DNA from: Galaxea fascicularis
Taxonomy: Eukaryota > Cnidaria > Anthozoa > Scleractinia > Euphylliidae
Direction of reading: 5' to 3'
NCBI GenBank assembly: GCA_948470475.1
Contig: OX419347.1
Span: 14,371,675 to 14,435,674, forward strand
DNA length: 64,000 nucleotides
Both the position numbers and the translations under genes were made by a program. Of the stretch, positions 8,573 to 23,390 are shown in pieces. Every line of letters begins with the position of its first letter. Position 1 is the first letter of the stretch. Under the pieces are notes generated by a model. The model was given only the letters and a program-made list of their open reading frames with translations. It searched no databases and was not told where the DNA came from.

Positions 8573-11500
8573 GATGTTTTGTTGGTCTATCTGTTAACAA
8601 TGACAGAAAAAAAACCAGTTAATTGTATAATGTCCAAAGCAATACTGCTATAAGCTACTGTACAAAACAGGCCATGCAGTTATGCAATATGCCAATCAAG
8701 CCTGTCTGGTTTTCTGTCTTCAAGTGTCTGGTTTTCCATTGTTTATTTAATTTACTGTCCAACACTTTAGAAAACGGTGTGCAGTGTTTTGGACAGAAAT
8801 CTATGTAAACATCAGCCTACTAATTATGGAACAAATTTGCAGTGGAATCATACAAAGCTAAAATGCCCTGTTTTATCTCAGTTTGAGTAAACAATGGTAA
8901 CAGTTTGAGTAATACGCCTTGCATTGTTCCAGCAGCGACGGGTCCTCGAATGTCAAGAACTGTTCAGTCCAAGAGACTTAACTTGTCTTAACCTGCCTGT
9001 TCTAGATAGTTGGGATGGGACCTTGGGAAAGTTTTCATTTGCAAGTCCCGATTTTGCCCGTGAATTCTTCGTAAGATCCCGACACACTGCCTTTTGGTCT
9101 CCGGGGATGCCATCCCAGTGGAAGTTGCTATCCGCATGTCACTTTTCAGCTCTCGGTGCTTCGTGTGTTTTGCCTCACTTGATGTCAGAACTGAAATTTT
9201 TCGGCTCAGGCTCTGTTGCCCTTTTGTGCTGACTAGTTACCCTTATCTAAAGCAATTATCAAAATTAAGTAAACAAATCAAGCACTCTAAAAACTATAAC
9301 CTTTCACAGCCAATAAATTGGCCGCCCAAGAGTCTGGTCTGATAAGTACAAAAAGAGCTGATAAAGGAGATGAAATTGTCTTAGCGGGTAAGAGACAGAA
9401 CTCACTGCGATGGAGAAAGAGGCCTGGGAGGTTTGAAGCTCGCCGTGGAAAGTTTCCGATTGAATGAGCTGACTCAAAGAGAAACCAAATTAATTAGGAA
9501 ACAAAACGATGAAGCAAAGTACATTGGTCACTTCGTAGTTTCATGATTAATAATCCTTTTTGCCGTTGAACTTGAGTAGCGGTTTTTACTTCAAGATGAC
9601 AGACCTTCAGTCACAGTGTGGTAACTACCCATATCAATGATTTCACAATGCTTAAGACTTACCAGTGCGTGAAACTGCGCAGAACAGCGTATTTGCATAG
9701 ATCAGTGTGCCTTGCGAGGATTAACTCACACAAAGAGAATGTACGCTTTCAATGGTGAACAGCTTGCAAAAGCACAATAACACTAAATAACACTGTAAAA
9801 ATCACTTTCTCTTGATATGCGCTTGCGAGGTAATTAGGAAGCGGAGTATTCTAAGAGCTCTAAGAACGCCGTAAGCTGTTTTGAAGTTTTTTTTTCCTTT
9901 TTAACGTGCTGATCAATGGATCACAGCTGGTTAACAATATATTTCCTGAATAACTTCCTGAAAAAGATCTCAAACACAGCGTGCAACATGTTGCTTGGCG
10001 ACAGCATTCTTCATAAAGACTTGAACGCACGCCAACACCATCCAACAGCCTGAGCGCAAAAATGCGTTAAGCGGTATGCTAGTGATCATCAAAATATTAT
10101 ACGCCAAAAGCAATTACACTTAATTTAATCATTCATAATTCTTTTTACAGGAAATCTTGTGTCTTTATCAGTGTTATAACAAAAATGCTCACCCACTTTA
10201 TCATTTTAAGGACACCTATGAGGTTACCTGTGTTATCCACAGGGATGCCACTCTTTCCTATCCCTTAAGCGCAACAGTTACAAGTTGCGTTATAGAAGCA
10301 ATTTTCTTTCTGGTGAAGTGGCTTTCTTTTTGATAACATAAACGCCGGAAAAAGCCACCGAAAGGGTTTTTAGAACGCCCCCCCTCACTGAGGTCGCTGT
10401 CGTATGCTGTTTTTCTCTGACGTAGTTGTGTACAGGCTTCGCTGAGTCTAAACTAATTTAATGACGATTCGCAATACTCAGTGCTAAACGCTGACGTATT
10501 ATTCGTTTGTGTGCGGTTATGAGCTGATCTGATTTCAGTGTTTGACGCCAACAAAAGGTAGGCGAGCGCAGATAACTTGGGCCGGTATCTGGTAAAGTCT
10601 AACCCGGGCTTAAAACCTGTAAAAACTGTCGATCCAAGAAGAAAAACTGAATGTGCGCAATATTGGAGATGTAATGATGTACGCACAGATTTCTGAGTTC
10701 ATTCTGGTAATGTTCTTTGAAGCGCAATAAGTTCTGCCCACTGAGTCACCATAAATAAAAACCAACTAGACCAACTAGGTTGAATGATTTGTCAAGAGCC
10801 TTTTCCGCCACAAACTGAGCAATATTGAAGGATTTGTTTTGTAGAATGCTCTCTTTAATCAACTGAACAATTTGGCCGGTAAGTACGTTTTTCGTTATAT
10901 TAGTCAAGTCCCGCCGGACAATTCCGATAATTTATTTGGCTGAAGGGTCCAAAATGTCTATGGATTGCAGTGTGGGCTCCGAACCAGAGCATTCAAACAT
11001 ATTGCAAAGTTGATCCCCGATCTCCTTAGATCACGAGTAAGACTTAAAGAAACTTTAGTGGAGGGTTTTAGTCTTTACCTGGGCATTCGACTTTCCGAAA
11101 ATACATGCTCGTGGTCTTATTTATCTGGCTTATCAGAACCCACTTTATACTTCATTACCCCTCCGAAAACAAAATCAACTTGTAATTCTCATCCAGCGTT
11201 GGGCAAAGTTTCAAAGGAAACGTTCTCAAAACTGTCCAAACAAGATAAACTGACAACGTGACCATCAATAGTTTGGAGTTTTTAAACACTCCAGCGAACG
11301 TGTCATAAACGGATGTGTTATGATGTTTCGCGATTCAAAACACTGTGGTGGAGGATGTTGAAAGATTTGCTCGAGGCGTTTGGCTCGCTGTGATTTAAAA
11401 CAACAGGAATCGCAAATGAATGAAGTTTCTGCCAACTCACTACATGAACAATCACTGTGTGACGTCACAGGTAGTCAGTTTACAAAATGGACCTGATTCA

Positions 11501-14500
11501 GTGATTGGAACAGGTCACTGCGAAAGATCAACTAGATTTACACTTTTTCTGATTATTCCTCTGTTTGGCCTGACGCAGGATTTAGTTTACAGCGTTTCAC
11601 AGGCTAGGAAATTAAAGGTTAAGTCGTTTCCTATTAACACCATTGTTTTGAATTATCTGAGAGCAAACTGGCACCCGGCAACGCTTATGGAAAGAAGCTA
11701 AAACAATTTGAAAAGTTTACTACAACGTTTAACCTCGACAATTGAAAAAATAAATGTACAAGCATTTAAGACTTTCAACAACTGGGGTGCTTAGCTCTCC
11801 TAACTCAAAGCGGGTTGGCATTTTGATTCGAATACGTCCGATCCGCCATTGAATTCAGCAACGCGTAAACTGTAACGATAAGACCTGGGTGGTATGGAGT
11901 GAGGGTCTTCATATTTCATTAGTATTGTGTTTTACCCACTTCACCAAGTTATCTTGCCTTTTATGTGCGAGCAAAGTGAGATTTGATCGGCTATTTCTAT
12001 CCGCTACCACAATCAATATGATTATATGAATTTGAAAAGTGTATAGGTAAAGAAAAGTAGCTTCCTTTTAAACTTACATTTGTTCGAAGCTTGCAGATCT
12101 GCGAAAGAATGGTTTTACGATTTGAGCCCCGGGCGAATAGACCTTAATGCAGTGGACAGGCGTTGCGACTGGCTGAAAGAGTCTAGCGTTTTCCAGCTAA
12201 ATGACTCTTCTGAATGCCCTTAGGGGGTGTACCGATGACATTCATTCTCATTTTAAATGATGTGGAGGGCCATTAATACTGTCTTTGAATAATTTGTCAA
12301 ATGATTATTACAAGCATCATTTGTGACATCAAAGCATGTCTCAGTGGGCCTTTCCTTACATTAATTGTTGTCACTATATCAGTTTGCTTAAGGCGAAGCC
12401 ATGTAATAATGCACTACAGCTAAAAGAGCGGCCAACGACTTTCACATGTTGTTCACCGGCGGGAGAGATTTAATAAGCCTACTTGATGAAAACCAAAACA
12501 TTAATTTTCATTCCCAGAATATTTCACCCCAGTCGTGAATTGCCTGGAAGCGCTGTAGAAAGTCAGAGAAGCTCGACGAGTGTTCTAATTAAAAAAAAAA
12601 AAAAAAAAGAAACAATTTTTGTCGCGAATGTCGTGGAACGATTATGGAATGTTAAGACAATGGAAACTTAAACTTGAATAAGACCAGTAAAGTCTTTAGG
12701 AAACTGATGAGTGAAAACTCTTGAGAGTTCTTTGTCCCAAGGAATTTCAAAATTGTTCAATCTACCCACCTCTCTTTCAAGCTAAAAACAAATGAATCTC
12801 AAAGTAAGTGGACTTTGCTGTCTGCAACTTTGATCCTGAAGGCTTAATTCTTGCCACAAAAACAGAACGATTTCTCTGAGCTTCACATCACACTTTTATA
12901 CAGTCAAAATGTTATGCAAACATAAGTATTCGTATTTTGGGATCACAAGCAATTGTTAACTGCTTCCCGTTTTCAAATCCACCCTGAAAGGAAATTGGCA
13001 AGTCGTGGGAGGTTTCGCCGGAGAGAACAACGTTATCAAGCGTGACAAATTCAAAATTACCCCCTAAAAGTGCAAAGAGATTCTACGCATGAATTTAACA
13101 GACAAAATTTCCTGACTGACTTCAGCTTCAAGAGTACAATTCCTGGTAAACGAAGAAAATCAAAACAATGTACATCTTGTGGGTTTGAAAAGTCCAGAAT
13201 CACTTCTTTACAAATTGACGAATAGCACCACGGGAAAGTACCTCTCGGCAGTAGCTTGCAGTTGAATCGTCAGAAGGTTCAAAGGTGGAGAATCTTGTAC
13301 GCGGCTCAGGAAATTTTAAGATTCATTTCGGAATATTTTATTGAAAAGAAAACAAAGCGTAGCATTTTCTCGCTCGACAAATACGTTTTAATGTTGAAAA
13401 CATGGTAACAAACTTAGACGGTTAAGTTACAAACCGATCTTTGACGAAAAAATGTACTCAGAATTGTACATGTGGATGTATACTCAATATTTCCGTCTTG
13501 AAAGTGTGCTTTTGCCACAAATAGATAACATCGTAAAACGGCAAATTTGAAGCTGAGATTGCAACTGGAATCTTTCAAACTTTTCAAGTGGACGGATCTT
13601 GATGGTGATACTGGCAAGGCGAATCTATGTCACGAGTTTGCGTGAGTTATCCGAGTTTGCTAACAACACGCGATTTTCAGCTCGTCAGGCAACATTTGAC
13701 CTTGAGACACATGGATAAGAAAAGGAATTTAAGTACAGGAAATGTTCCTTTGTTTTTATTGTTTGAAAGGTTGCAATATTCTGTTGTTGACAAGGCTTAC
13801 ACAATAACGGGAGCTTAGTCGAATCTGAACTAAGCTTGCTGTACGTTCTAATGCAGCGCACGAAAACTATCGGTCACGAAAAAGACGTTTCATTGCGTGA
13901 TTTAGCCACCTTAACTGATCTGAATCTAATCTCTCCTAACCAAACAACAGCTTGATCAAACACTGAGGTGATGAGAATAAAACGTACGGTCTTCAATGAT
14001 ACATTATCTTGATGATTAAACAATATGTCACTGTACTATACGCCAAGTGTTAGCGGAATAGTGAGAGAAGCCATTTCTAAAACTGCGATCCCCTTATTCT
14101 GAAAAGCTGGTCTTTTACTGTGATTTCAAGATACGAAGGGGGAAAATTGTTGCAAAAATGTCATACCTGTAAACGTCTTCGTTTTTAAGATACGAAGGAA
14201 ATTATGACACCCGAAATAAGCCCAAAAAGTTTCGGGAGTTTCTTTAACGCACGCCTGATCCGTAGCTGGCAAAACTATTCGTTAAAAAAATGAAATCGAA
14301 CTTTAATTGGCAGCTAATGCTCGTAATTGATTGAGTTTTCGACGGAAAGTAAGAAAAATAATTCTGGGAGAAAATCTGGGTGAATTTTTACGAAATTGGG
14401 TGTGACTGGCGTCACGCAAAGTTGTTTCAGATTGCAGACAGTTTCCAAGTCCTTTTCTTTGATTTGTCTAATTTTACCTACGATTTATTAACCCACCTCT

Positions 14501-17500
14501 TTTCTTCTCTTTCTTTCGTGATGATCTGCTCTAAATATAGAGTTTAATTTACGAACAGGATAGTATCAGGCTTAGCTTTAAAAAGCAAATATGTATAGGT
14601 GCATATATTCCAATAGATGACCGGAAGTGGCTTGTTTCACTCTCATCTGAACCTGGCTATCAAGGTCACGAGAACCCTATTAGAGCGAATACAAACTACT
14701 CGAATTTTACACGGTACGTCACGAAAAATGCTTGGCTTGTGCACTGCTTCTCAGATGTCCCTTTAAATGTAAACAATTGAATACCCCTTCGGGGGTTTCT
14801 GAGTTTGCATGCGGGGCCAAAGCTGAGAGACAACCCATAGTTTGGGTTGTTTGATAGAGTTTTATAACTAGCACTCGTCGATCTATGGGGAGGCGTGCTA
14901 GACATTAACTAAATTCTCTACAATCAACATCTTGTAACAGTCAGACACATTTCTAAGACAGTTGGCTCCCTTGTAGAGCATGTCCTCCGTTTATCTCTTG
15001 TCAAGACGGATACCTTGTTTAGATACGCGACCCACTCAGACACGTGACCTTGTCCTCAAACTACCGGATACAGTGACATGTTAATCAGAAAGCCAGTGAA
15101 TACGCTTAATGAAATGTTGAGTCTCTACAAAGAGAGAGACGTCAATCGGTGGTTTAATGATATGGCACAACGCATGGAAAAGAGAATTAAGGGCAGCTTC
15201 TGATTCTAATTCCCCTTCACACAATTAATGAAACTCGGAAAGTTGTCTGATTAGAAGAACCGGTCAGGACGTGAAGTTGTGGTTATCAGCAGGACCCAGC
15301 AGTATACTTGGTTGCTGCTTGTCAGATTGATGGCAGTTACAATAAGCACTGAGATAAGGCATTAAAACTAATTGTAGCCTAGACTCCACTCATAGATTTA
15401 CATTAAGCAAGGTCAAGTGCGAAATGGCGCGCGAGTTCTTATCACAGCTCGACGGTATGTCGTCGGTATTCAGCAAAACAAATTGAAAGAATTGGAGTCC
15501 GAAAGTTCTTTGACCTCTGTAATCCCGAAAAAGCTATATGGAACACTATGTAATTGCTTATTAGTGTGCTGTAGAATAGCGTTAAACAAAGCCGCTAGAG
15601 TCTGTGGATGGAATGTTAATTAGAGCGTGACTGTCATTCCAAGTCGTACTTTACTGTAGATACTTCTATAAAGTAAGCTCAAGTTCGAGTTTGTGGATAA
15701 AGAATGAAATTGCGATCTTTGTAGTAAAGTAATTATAACAACTACGCTCGCGTTTCGTGAGGTTCACCTCATTTTTTCCATTCTTCCCAAGTAAGTGTAT
15801 TTTGCATATACACTCCAGCACTTATACGAGCATTTCACGCATTTTTCTGTTCTTCCATGCGTTGAAGGCCAGTATTCCACACCGCGTTGGTCGGGGATGC
15901 TTTTAGCTGTTGTACTTCAATTTACAAGCTTAAACGATCATTTCTAAAGCCATTTTTTAATCTCAAATGGCCTTCACGTCAGTATCAGATTTGATTGCGG
16001 AACGATTTGTCATTGTAACTGTTTGTATTGCGTCGTAAATCATGACGCGGCCTCGCTACTGTTGCTGTCACTAAACGCTGCGCGTAATTTTATTATACAT
16101 TACAAAACAAACTACAGCTGTACGCTGATTATAAACACGTGACCAATAACCAGTATCTTAAAAGAGGAGTAGAAGAGGCAAGAATTTGGGGGTGGGGAGA
16201 GTAGAAATGGCAAAAATATGCAGCATAGGAGAGATGCCAGGAGAGTGCAGACTGCAACTTGAAAGCAAGACCCACAGGGGGAGAGTGGGGTTCAGCAGTG
16301 GCAGTACGTGTTTCTCTAAAGAAGGAAAAAAAGATAGATCGTAATCGTAGTTACAGTGTATTCAACATAGATCTTGAATTTCTTTTTAAACATCTCGCTC
16401 TGCATGACTAATTAAAGTTTCCAAGTTTGAACGGTGCTGCCAGGAAGTTTGCGACCGTCAGCTTCCTCTCGTAAGAGTGTCATGGCTTCAAATTTTGCTG
16501 TGAGTTTTGTTCACTGCCCTCTTCACTCAGAGCGAAGGCGAAACAAACTAAATAATGAGGAAACTATCAAATTTTTTTGTTTTGCCATGTGTCAAAGACT
16601 CATAGAGATTATTTTTAAATCTTTGGCGAGAGCGTAATCATGTCTAATCTTTCCCCGAGGGAGAGGGTGAGAGTTACATTTTGTACGAGGTCACTTGTCA
16701 CGCAGGGAGGGACGGTCATGACACCGAATGTCGGTTCGCAAGTGGGAGACAAAAGACATGTGAATCAAGAGAAAGAATGCTGGCTACTTACAACAAGGGG
16801 GCTTTTTCAATTCTGAACTCGTGTTAGACTTTCACACCAGAAAAATGAATTAAATTCCTGAGTTTATATTGACGAGTTTGTGGTCTTTTGTGTGACTTAA
16901 ACGAGTACGCAAAAAAATTTTCGTTGATCGCGTTCCGGAAGAAAATATTATATTGATTACGGAAGTTTCTTTTACAAAAAAGCAGTTTACCGAAAATACT
17001 GGTAGCCAAAAAAAATGGCCGTGGGAAAAAATAATTGTCGCATTGTCTTGATTATACAGTTGAGAGGTTAATTTCAATTTTAATGACGCGAAAATTCTTC
17101 TAATGAATCTCGAGGCAATTCAGAATGACGCACGGCAATTTCAGATAGGATTGTTGCTGGTTTTTATGATCATGAGGATCTTTAAACATCCGACCAGCGA
17201 TTTATTGTATTTATTTTTAGAGTTTGGTTTGATCCCTTTTAAGTGAATTTTTAAGTATCAACAATGGGCCACCAAATAAAATAATTAAAAAAAAGCTTAG
17301 TGATACTGAAAATAGCTTAGCAGCATAGAAGAAAAAGACCATACAAGTTTATTGTGCTTTGCCCCAAACACTGTTGGAACGAGTCGCCGGAAAAAATCAG
17401 TATTAATGTATTCAAGTTTGCTTTAAACTTGATTAAAGAAACTGTTCAGTTTTGAAACTGCACATCAGCGAGTTGGTTTGTATTCATCGATGAGTTTGCG

Positions 17501-17779
17501 ACTGTAAAGAAATAATCATTCAGAGGAAATTTCTTACTCTTGTTCGGTTGATGGGCAATCTGGTTCAGTTTTCTATGTTTGAGTCTGTGTGGCTTTATTT
17601 TTTTGGCGGGCTGTTTGTGTTGTGGTAAAAATGGGTTCTCTAACTCTTTAGGATATATGTGACGATACCTTTGTTCTAAAATGGCCAGAAACTATCACAT
17701 GACACAGTTGTTAACATGACGGAAGAACACGTACTGATCTATACTATCTCTTTTTCCTATGTTTTTGTTATGTGGCGAT
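8573..17779. other. Long gene-poor spacer
   Basis: About 9.2 kb with no recognisable protein domain. The open frames are short and look like chance ones. Small features include a poly(A) run near 12591-12608 and CCAAT or TATA-like AT tracts without gene context. The region just right of 8573 should contain the P450 promoter, but no distinctive element was identified. Short non-coding RNA genes cannot be excluded. Confidence 0.5.
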
Positions 17780-18430
17780 GTACAAGGTGGTTCGAAGTTT
17801 TTAGTCTGTGGATGAAATGCGAAATGAAAGCTACTGAGAAGTAATTTCCGGTGGTGCTGTTTATTGTGCTGTACAAGGTGGTTTCAACTTTTGTGTCTGT
17901 GGATGAAATCCTAAAGTGCGACCATTCAAATGAAAGGTACTGAGAAGCACTTTCCTGTGGTGCTGTTTATTATACAGCACAAGAATGTTCCAAATGATGA
18001 AATCCTTAAGTATAACCATCCAATTGAAAGCTACTGACGAGTACTTTCCTGTGTTGCTCTTTATTTTGTTGTACAAGAGGTTCCAACTTTTGAGTCTGTG
18101 GATGAAATCCTAAATTTTGACCATTCAAATGAAAGCTACAGGGTAGCTCTTTGTTGTGGGGCTTTATAATGCAGTACAGGGTACATGCTCTCCTATTTGT
18201 GTTGTTTAATATGTTGTACAAGGTGGTTTTAGGTTTGCATCAATGTGCGAATTCCTCTCAGTCTGACCATTGAAATGGAAGCTAATGAGCAATACGTTCT
18301 TGTTGTAACGTTATTAATTGTGCTGCGCCATCGCTAGCTCCTTTAAATTTGTGGATGAAATCATAACGTGTCACCATTTAAACAAAAGCAACTGAGCACT
18401 ACTTGACTGTGGTATGGTTTATTTTTGGTC
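17780..18430. repeat. Degenerate minisatellite, about 6 units of 90-115 bp
   Basis: Each unit carries a variant of TGTGGATGAAATCCTAAA, CCATTCAAATGAAAGCTACTG and TGTACAAGGTGGTT. Units begin near 17806, 17897, 17993, 18097, 18236 and 18350 and have drifted. The consensus is the reverse complement of the better-preserved array at 26935-27850. Confidence 0.8.
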
Positions 18431-21397
18431 TTGCAGATGAACATTTTATACGATCGTTTTTCATTTTATTTTTCTGCGTAAGCTAAAGAATACATATTGA
18501 AACAGTAAATTATTGCACCAATTCATCGTGATCTAAGTTATGGCAAGTATGCTATCAACGGCATCTGCTGTACAACACGTGTAACCCATGTAGTTGGTTG
18601 AATTTGTATTCCTAGAATCTTCGCTAGCCTTTTTAAAAAAGCCAAAGTAGAAGAACGCTTCAGAAACGATTATCACTCGTTGATCCAGTTTTTCTCGAAA
18701 AAGTCGCCTTTTCGGTAATTGGCGCGAATATAATTTCATGAAGGGCAAACTTAACAAGACAACACACTGTAAGCCCTAATCTTTCAGAACAAATTTCATT
18801 AAATTATATATTTCAATCGAGTTTCGTTACGTTCGTTTATATCCAAGGCTCTCCAAGGAAAGAAATTTCAGCTTACCTCTGTTAAACGATGATTTTTCAC
18901 CAAGATGGTCTGGATAAAATCTTGCAAGAAAGAGCGTTAAACGTAAACTGTTTCGCCTTGTCTTCAGGGAAGTTGTATCAATAGGTGCTGGAAATACGAA
19001 TGGTTTCGCAGACGCTCTTCTCGCTTAATTAACGCGAGTTTAGTTGACCAACACCGCAAGTTCCTTGATGCAATGAAATTAGCAATCGATCACATCCGAA
19101 ATAACTCGAGGCGAGATATAAATAAGCCGGCGGCGTGATTTACAGCGCGAAAAGACAAGATATTATCCAATCCAATATCCTTAACCCTTGAGACTCAAAT
19201 GACAGCGAAAATGAGAAATATTGGTCTTACACGTCGGCGAAATTCTTGGCATTCGAAACTTAGAGTCTCTAGCAATACAATACCAATTGATCAGCTCGTA
19301 GGAAACTGTACGTTAACTCTACCATACGCCTTCCTTTCGCTTTCCGAAGCCTTTTTAGGTAAAAAACAATGTCAACTTCCTTTACCATATATTCAACTGC
19401 TTAAGAATGGTCAACTATTTTTGTTGTGGCAGAGGAGACGTTTGGGAAATTGACAGTTAAATTATTATAATGTACTAGAAAGCTAGCGTAAACTATCAAA
19501 AAACGCGGTTTCATCGTACCCGCTTTCAGGCGTGACTTTGCAATTTGCCGACTGCAACGATTCCGAATTTGTATAAACCAGTTACGACCCCAAAAAGTCC
19601 GCAGTGATTTGCTTAACCACAAACCTCTCAGAAAAAGCGCGAGAAAGCAAAATGTGGTTTTGTGTTTGAGTGTCAGAAGAAGGAATCGCTCAGTGCGTCC
19701 AATGAAATCTCAACAAGTAAAGCAGAACTTTTCAATCAAAATGTTTACCGTTTCTTACAATTGGTAAACGCGGTTGAAATCCCACGGAGGGGATTTTCAA
19801 ATGAAAGCTATTTCATAAATAGCCAGTTTGCTTACTATCTCACGACACCGAACGTTGTAACGTTTGTGAGTATCGATGAAATGTGCTAAACGAGTATCCT
19901 TGGGTATATCTTCCTCCAGTTTGCTAGTATGTGGTCTCTTAAGGAACCAATGAGAATTAGAATACTCTTAGCGGTGTTTTGACACTGTACATGGTGTTGC
20001 TAAGGCGATGAAGTCCGCATTTGTATCTTTTAAGTGCCTAGTATGCACTCCAAATGTTGCCGTTGTTTTTCAGTTTGTTACGAAATAAATTTGACAACGT
20101 TTCTCAAACCGCGCTACTTAGTTTGCCGTCGTATTGCTAACTCGTATTCGCTTAGGGTGAAAAACAAAAAGACTCTCAAAGAGGCCGCCATAATACAAAT
20201 GACACTCTTCAAACGTAAAGATAACGATCGTCAAATAATAACGCTCGACAGAGAGAGTACATTTCTGACCTATCACATGGCTCGGTTTTTGCATGCGCCA
20301 ATCACGTGCAATCTTGCGGGGCCGTTCAAGGGAGGGCCCGTTCTCTAAAATGGTGGTAAATGACGACGAATGCTTTCTACTATATCTTTTCTTATAACGT
20401 GTAAGCAATACTCATCCACTTAACCAAACCACAACAAGATTTATGATCTCTATCTATGGAAATTTCCTTATTCGTAGTCAGGTCATGTAAGGTACTTTAG
20501 CTTTTTGGGGCCGGACAAATATAATGTTTGCATGAGTCATCTCTTCAAAAATAGATCATTCTATTAAAAAAAGTAATTTCAAATACCACGATGGGATTTG
20601 AATTCAATTTAATTAAATTTTGGAGAGGGCTTGGGGTCATTTAAAACTGGCTTCCTGCTTGAAAACCTGATTAAATAGCCGTCTTTTATCTTCCTTGTAT
20701 TAGGTCTCTATAAAGAAAACAATTCTTCCTACAATAGAAATTAAATGATCCTTGTGCTTCGAGCTGTGGTGATCCTTGTTTAGATTAAATCATATTTTTT
20801 AAATAGAATTATTCCTCCATAAAACACGAGAGACAGTCTTAACTTGCTTCTTTTAGAAACTCCAATTCGATAACCTTTTCCGGAATCGAAGAGTCGAAAA
20901 TTCGAGACCTTTAGTCATGGTTGACGTGTCAGAAGCACAGTTTTAAGAAAAAAAAAAAAAGAAGTGTTTTCTGACGTAAAAACAAGTTAATAAAAACTTC
21001 TACAATTAATTATATTCAGTTAATGACACCTTGCGTAAAATGAAGTGAAATAATCGCAATAAAAATTATTTTATATGGCGCTGTAGTATTTACACCCTTG
21101 ATGATTGATCGCAAGCGTTCGTGTTGTGATGCACGCAGAATATCATTCATTTCTACTTACTGGCCTAACTGTAATAATTGTTTCACTTAAGTTGAGTATA
21201 AGAAGTTTAGGTAAATCTGGCAGTTTTGCTCAGCCAATATTACGATTTTCCGTGTTCTTCCGTTGAGACTGCGCAAATCTATACTTTATATTCCTCCTTA
21301 TTTATTATTTGCTTGCTTGTCATTTAATTTTAGTACAGTAATTCCATGGAATTGTAATTTACATTTTCAACGTCAATCTGTACCCTTCTGACTCCAT
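18431..21397. other. Gene-free spacer
   Basis: No recognisable gene or element. Open frames on both strands here are short and have no family signature. Confidence 0.5.
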
Positions 21398-21403
21398 TAG
21401 CCA

Positions 21404-21585
21404 GAGGGTCCCCTATACTTTTTTCGTGAAACGTGATTTAGGTTTATTTATTTATTCGTGATTCGTGATTGCCCACATTTGATTTTTGCGTGAATGTGAA
21501 CGAACTTTGGGAATTATCCGTGACGCGTGAACAGTCTCAATATTTTTACGTGAATGCATTTTGCAAAGTGGTATAGGGGACCCTC
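21404..21585. mobile_element. MITE, 182 bp, with TSD TAGCCA
   Basis: Exact 15-bp terminal inverted repeats GAGGGTCCCCTATAC and GTATAGGGGACCCTC are flanked by the direct repeat TAGCCA (21398-21403 and 21586-21591). The interior has several CGTGA motifs and no coding capacity. It is a non-autonomous DNA transposon; the superfamily is not determined. Confidence 0.85.
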
Positions 21586-22221
21586 TAGCCATGCTATTTT
21601 CGTAACAAATTTAGTTTTTCGTAACACTGTGTTGCATCAAAAAAAAATAAAAGGGTTGTTCAAAGTTTGCTAGTTTTGGCAAAAGTAACAAAGGTATCTA
21701 AACGATTTTATGTATTAGTTTAGCACATTTTGTCTTGGGTAAGGTCTAAAATTTATGTTCGTCAATTTGGCTGCAGAATGAAAAAATCCCAGGAAGTCCG
21801 TGAATCTCTCCTACACAAACTCGGAAGTTTGAAACAATAGTGGTTGCCAACGGTTACAAAAATGCACCTTCATTGAGACTGCGCATATTTTGTAGTTATT
21901 ATTGGTGCTGACCAAAAGAATGGCAGGCTCTGGGGACGAGAGAGAGGAATAAATAACCGCAAAGTCAAGATGAGTTAACAGGAGTGACATCCGGTGTTTT
22001 CTTAACCAGAAATCGAGGGTAGGGATCAGAACAAGTTCTGAAGATTCCGAGGTATCAATAATGTTGTCAAGAACAACTGAAATACGTTTCCGGCGATATA
22101 AACCCAAAAGCAAAAAAGAACAGGCACACGAGAGTGAGCAGTTGCTAGAAAACTCCAAATGGAGTGTACGAACAGTATCCTATAATGGTCAGTTATCTCA
22201 TCGTTCCACGTCCCCCGCCCC

Positions 22222-23103
22222 CCTGGCTTAATCAAAAGCCTATGGTAGACGACGTTGGCAACCAGAAGATTGATCGTTCTTCCAGTGCGGTTAGGAACCT
22301 CGGCGTTATGTTAGACACGAATCTCTCGGAATGAACAGACATATTAACTAGATATGCAAGGCCTCCCTCTATCACGTTCATAACATTAGGCGTATATCGA
22401 AAAACTTATACAAGGAATGCAGACAATCATTAGTCCATGCTTACGTAACTTCAAGACTGGATTATTACAATAGTATATTATACTATGGGTTACCCGAGTA
22501 CCAGCTATCGAAATTACAACGCATACAGAATATGGCAGCAAGGCTTATAACGGACTCAATCAAATTCGATCACATTAATCCTGCATTTTTCAACCTTCAT
22601 TGGCTGCCAGTAAATTATCGGATTCAATTCAAGATCTTGATGATTACTTTCAAGGCGATTCATGGCATGGCTCTTAGTTATTTAAGTAACCTGCATGTCT
22701 GTATTAGATCATCGTCTAGGTATTCGTTACGCAATAATGATACAATATTTTTGGAACGCCCAAAAGGGGCTATGCGCACAACTTTAGGTGCCCGCTCGTT
22801 TCATACCTCTGCGCCTGCGCTGTGGAACAGCTTGCCTGCGCACGCCGCACGATTGATTCGCTAGCGCTATTTAAGAAGTCCTTAAGACCTATCTTTTTAA
22901 GCTAGCGTTTCAGATTCGCACTACAATATCGGTATCTTGTATTTTATTTATGTACTTTTTATTCATTCATTCATTCATTGTAATTATCTATTGTAAATAG
23001 CATCCTTATTGTATATATTAATTGTTGTTAATATTAATTTTCTTTGATTATAAAGCGCCTTTGATCATCCTATAATGTTAAAGGGCGCTATATAAGTGAA
23101 TAA

Positions 23104-23137
<34 letters not shown>
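22222..23137 (+). mobile_element. 5'-truncated, decayed LINE 3' end with (ATT)n tail
   Basis: The translation gives the C-terminal region of a CR1/L2-type non-LTR reverse transcriptase: RNLGVMLDTNLS, then SRLDYYNSILYYGLP, KLQRIQNMAARLI, HWLPVNYRIQFKIL and GARSFHTSAPALWNSLP. The frame is broken by a shift near 22330, an in-frame TAG at about 22348, and a further stop at 22862. A non-coding tail follows with TTATAAAGCGCCTTTGATC and AAGGGCGCTATATAAG, then an ATT repeat (about 23105-23137). The fragment is dead. Upstream reverse transcriptase catalytic motifs and the endonuclease are missing, as expected from 5' truncation during insertion. Confidence 0.88.
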
Positions 23138-23138
<1 letters not shown>

Positions 23139-23354
23139 ACCCCATCTGAGATGACGATTTAATGAGGTAGCATGAAACCCAGTGGACGACTGAGAGTTGT
23201 CATTGTTACCCTACACATCCAGACATATTTAGTCGATTTCTAAGCTTTGCAGCTGAAAGTGAATTAAGGTGAGCCGTAAAGCAGTACAAAAGATGAAGAA
23301 TTGTTCCCCTTTTTATGCACCATAAAGCCATTTAGGGTAAGGACGAGAAAAGCA

Positions 23355-23390
23355 ATAAATACATAAATAAATAAATAAATAAATAAATAA
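23355..23390. repeat. (AAAT)n microsatellite
   Basis: A tandem AAAT run of about nine units. Confidence 0.9.
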
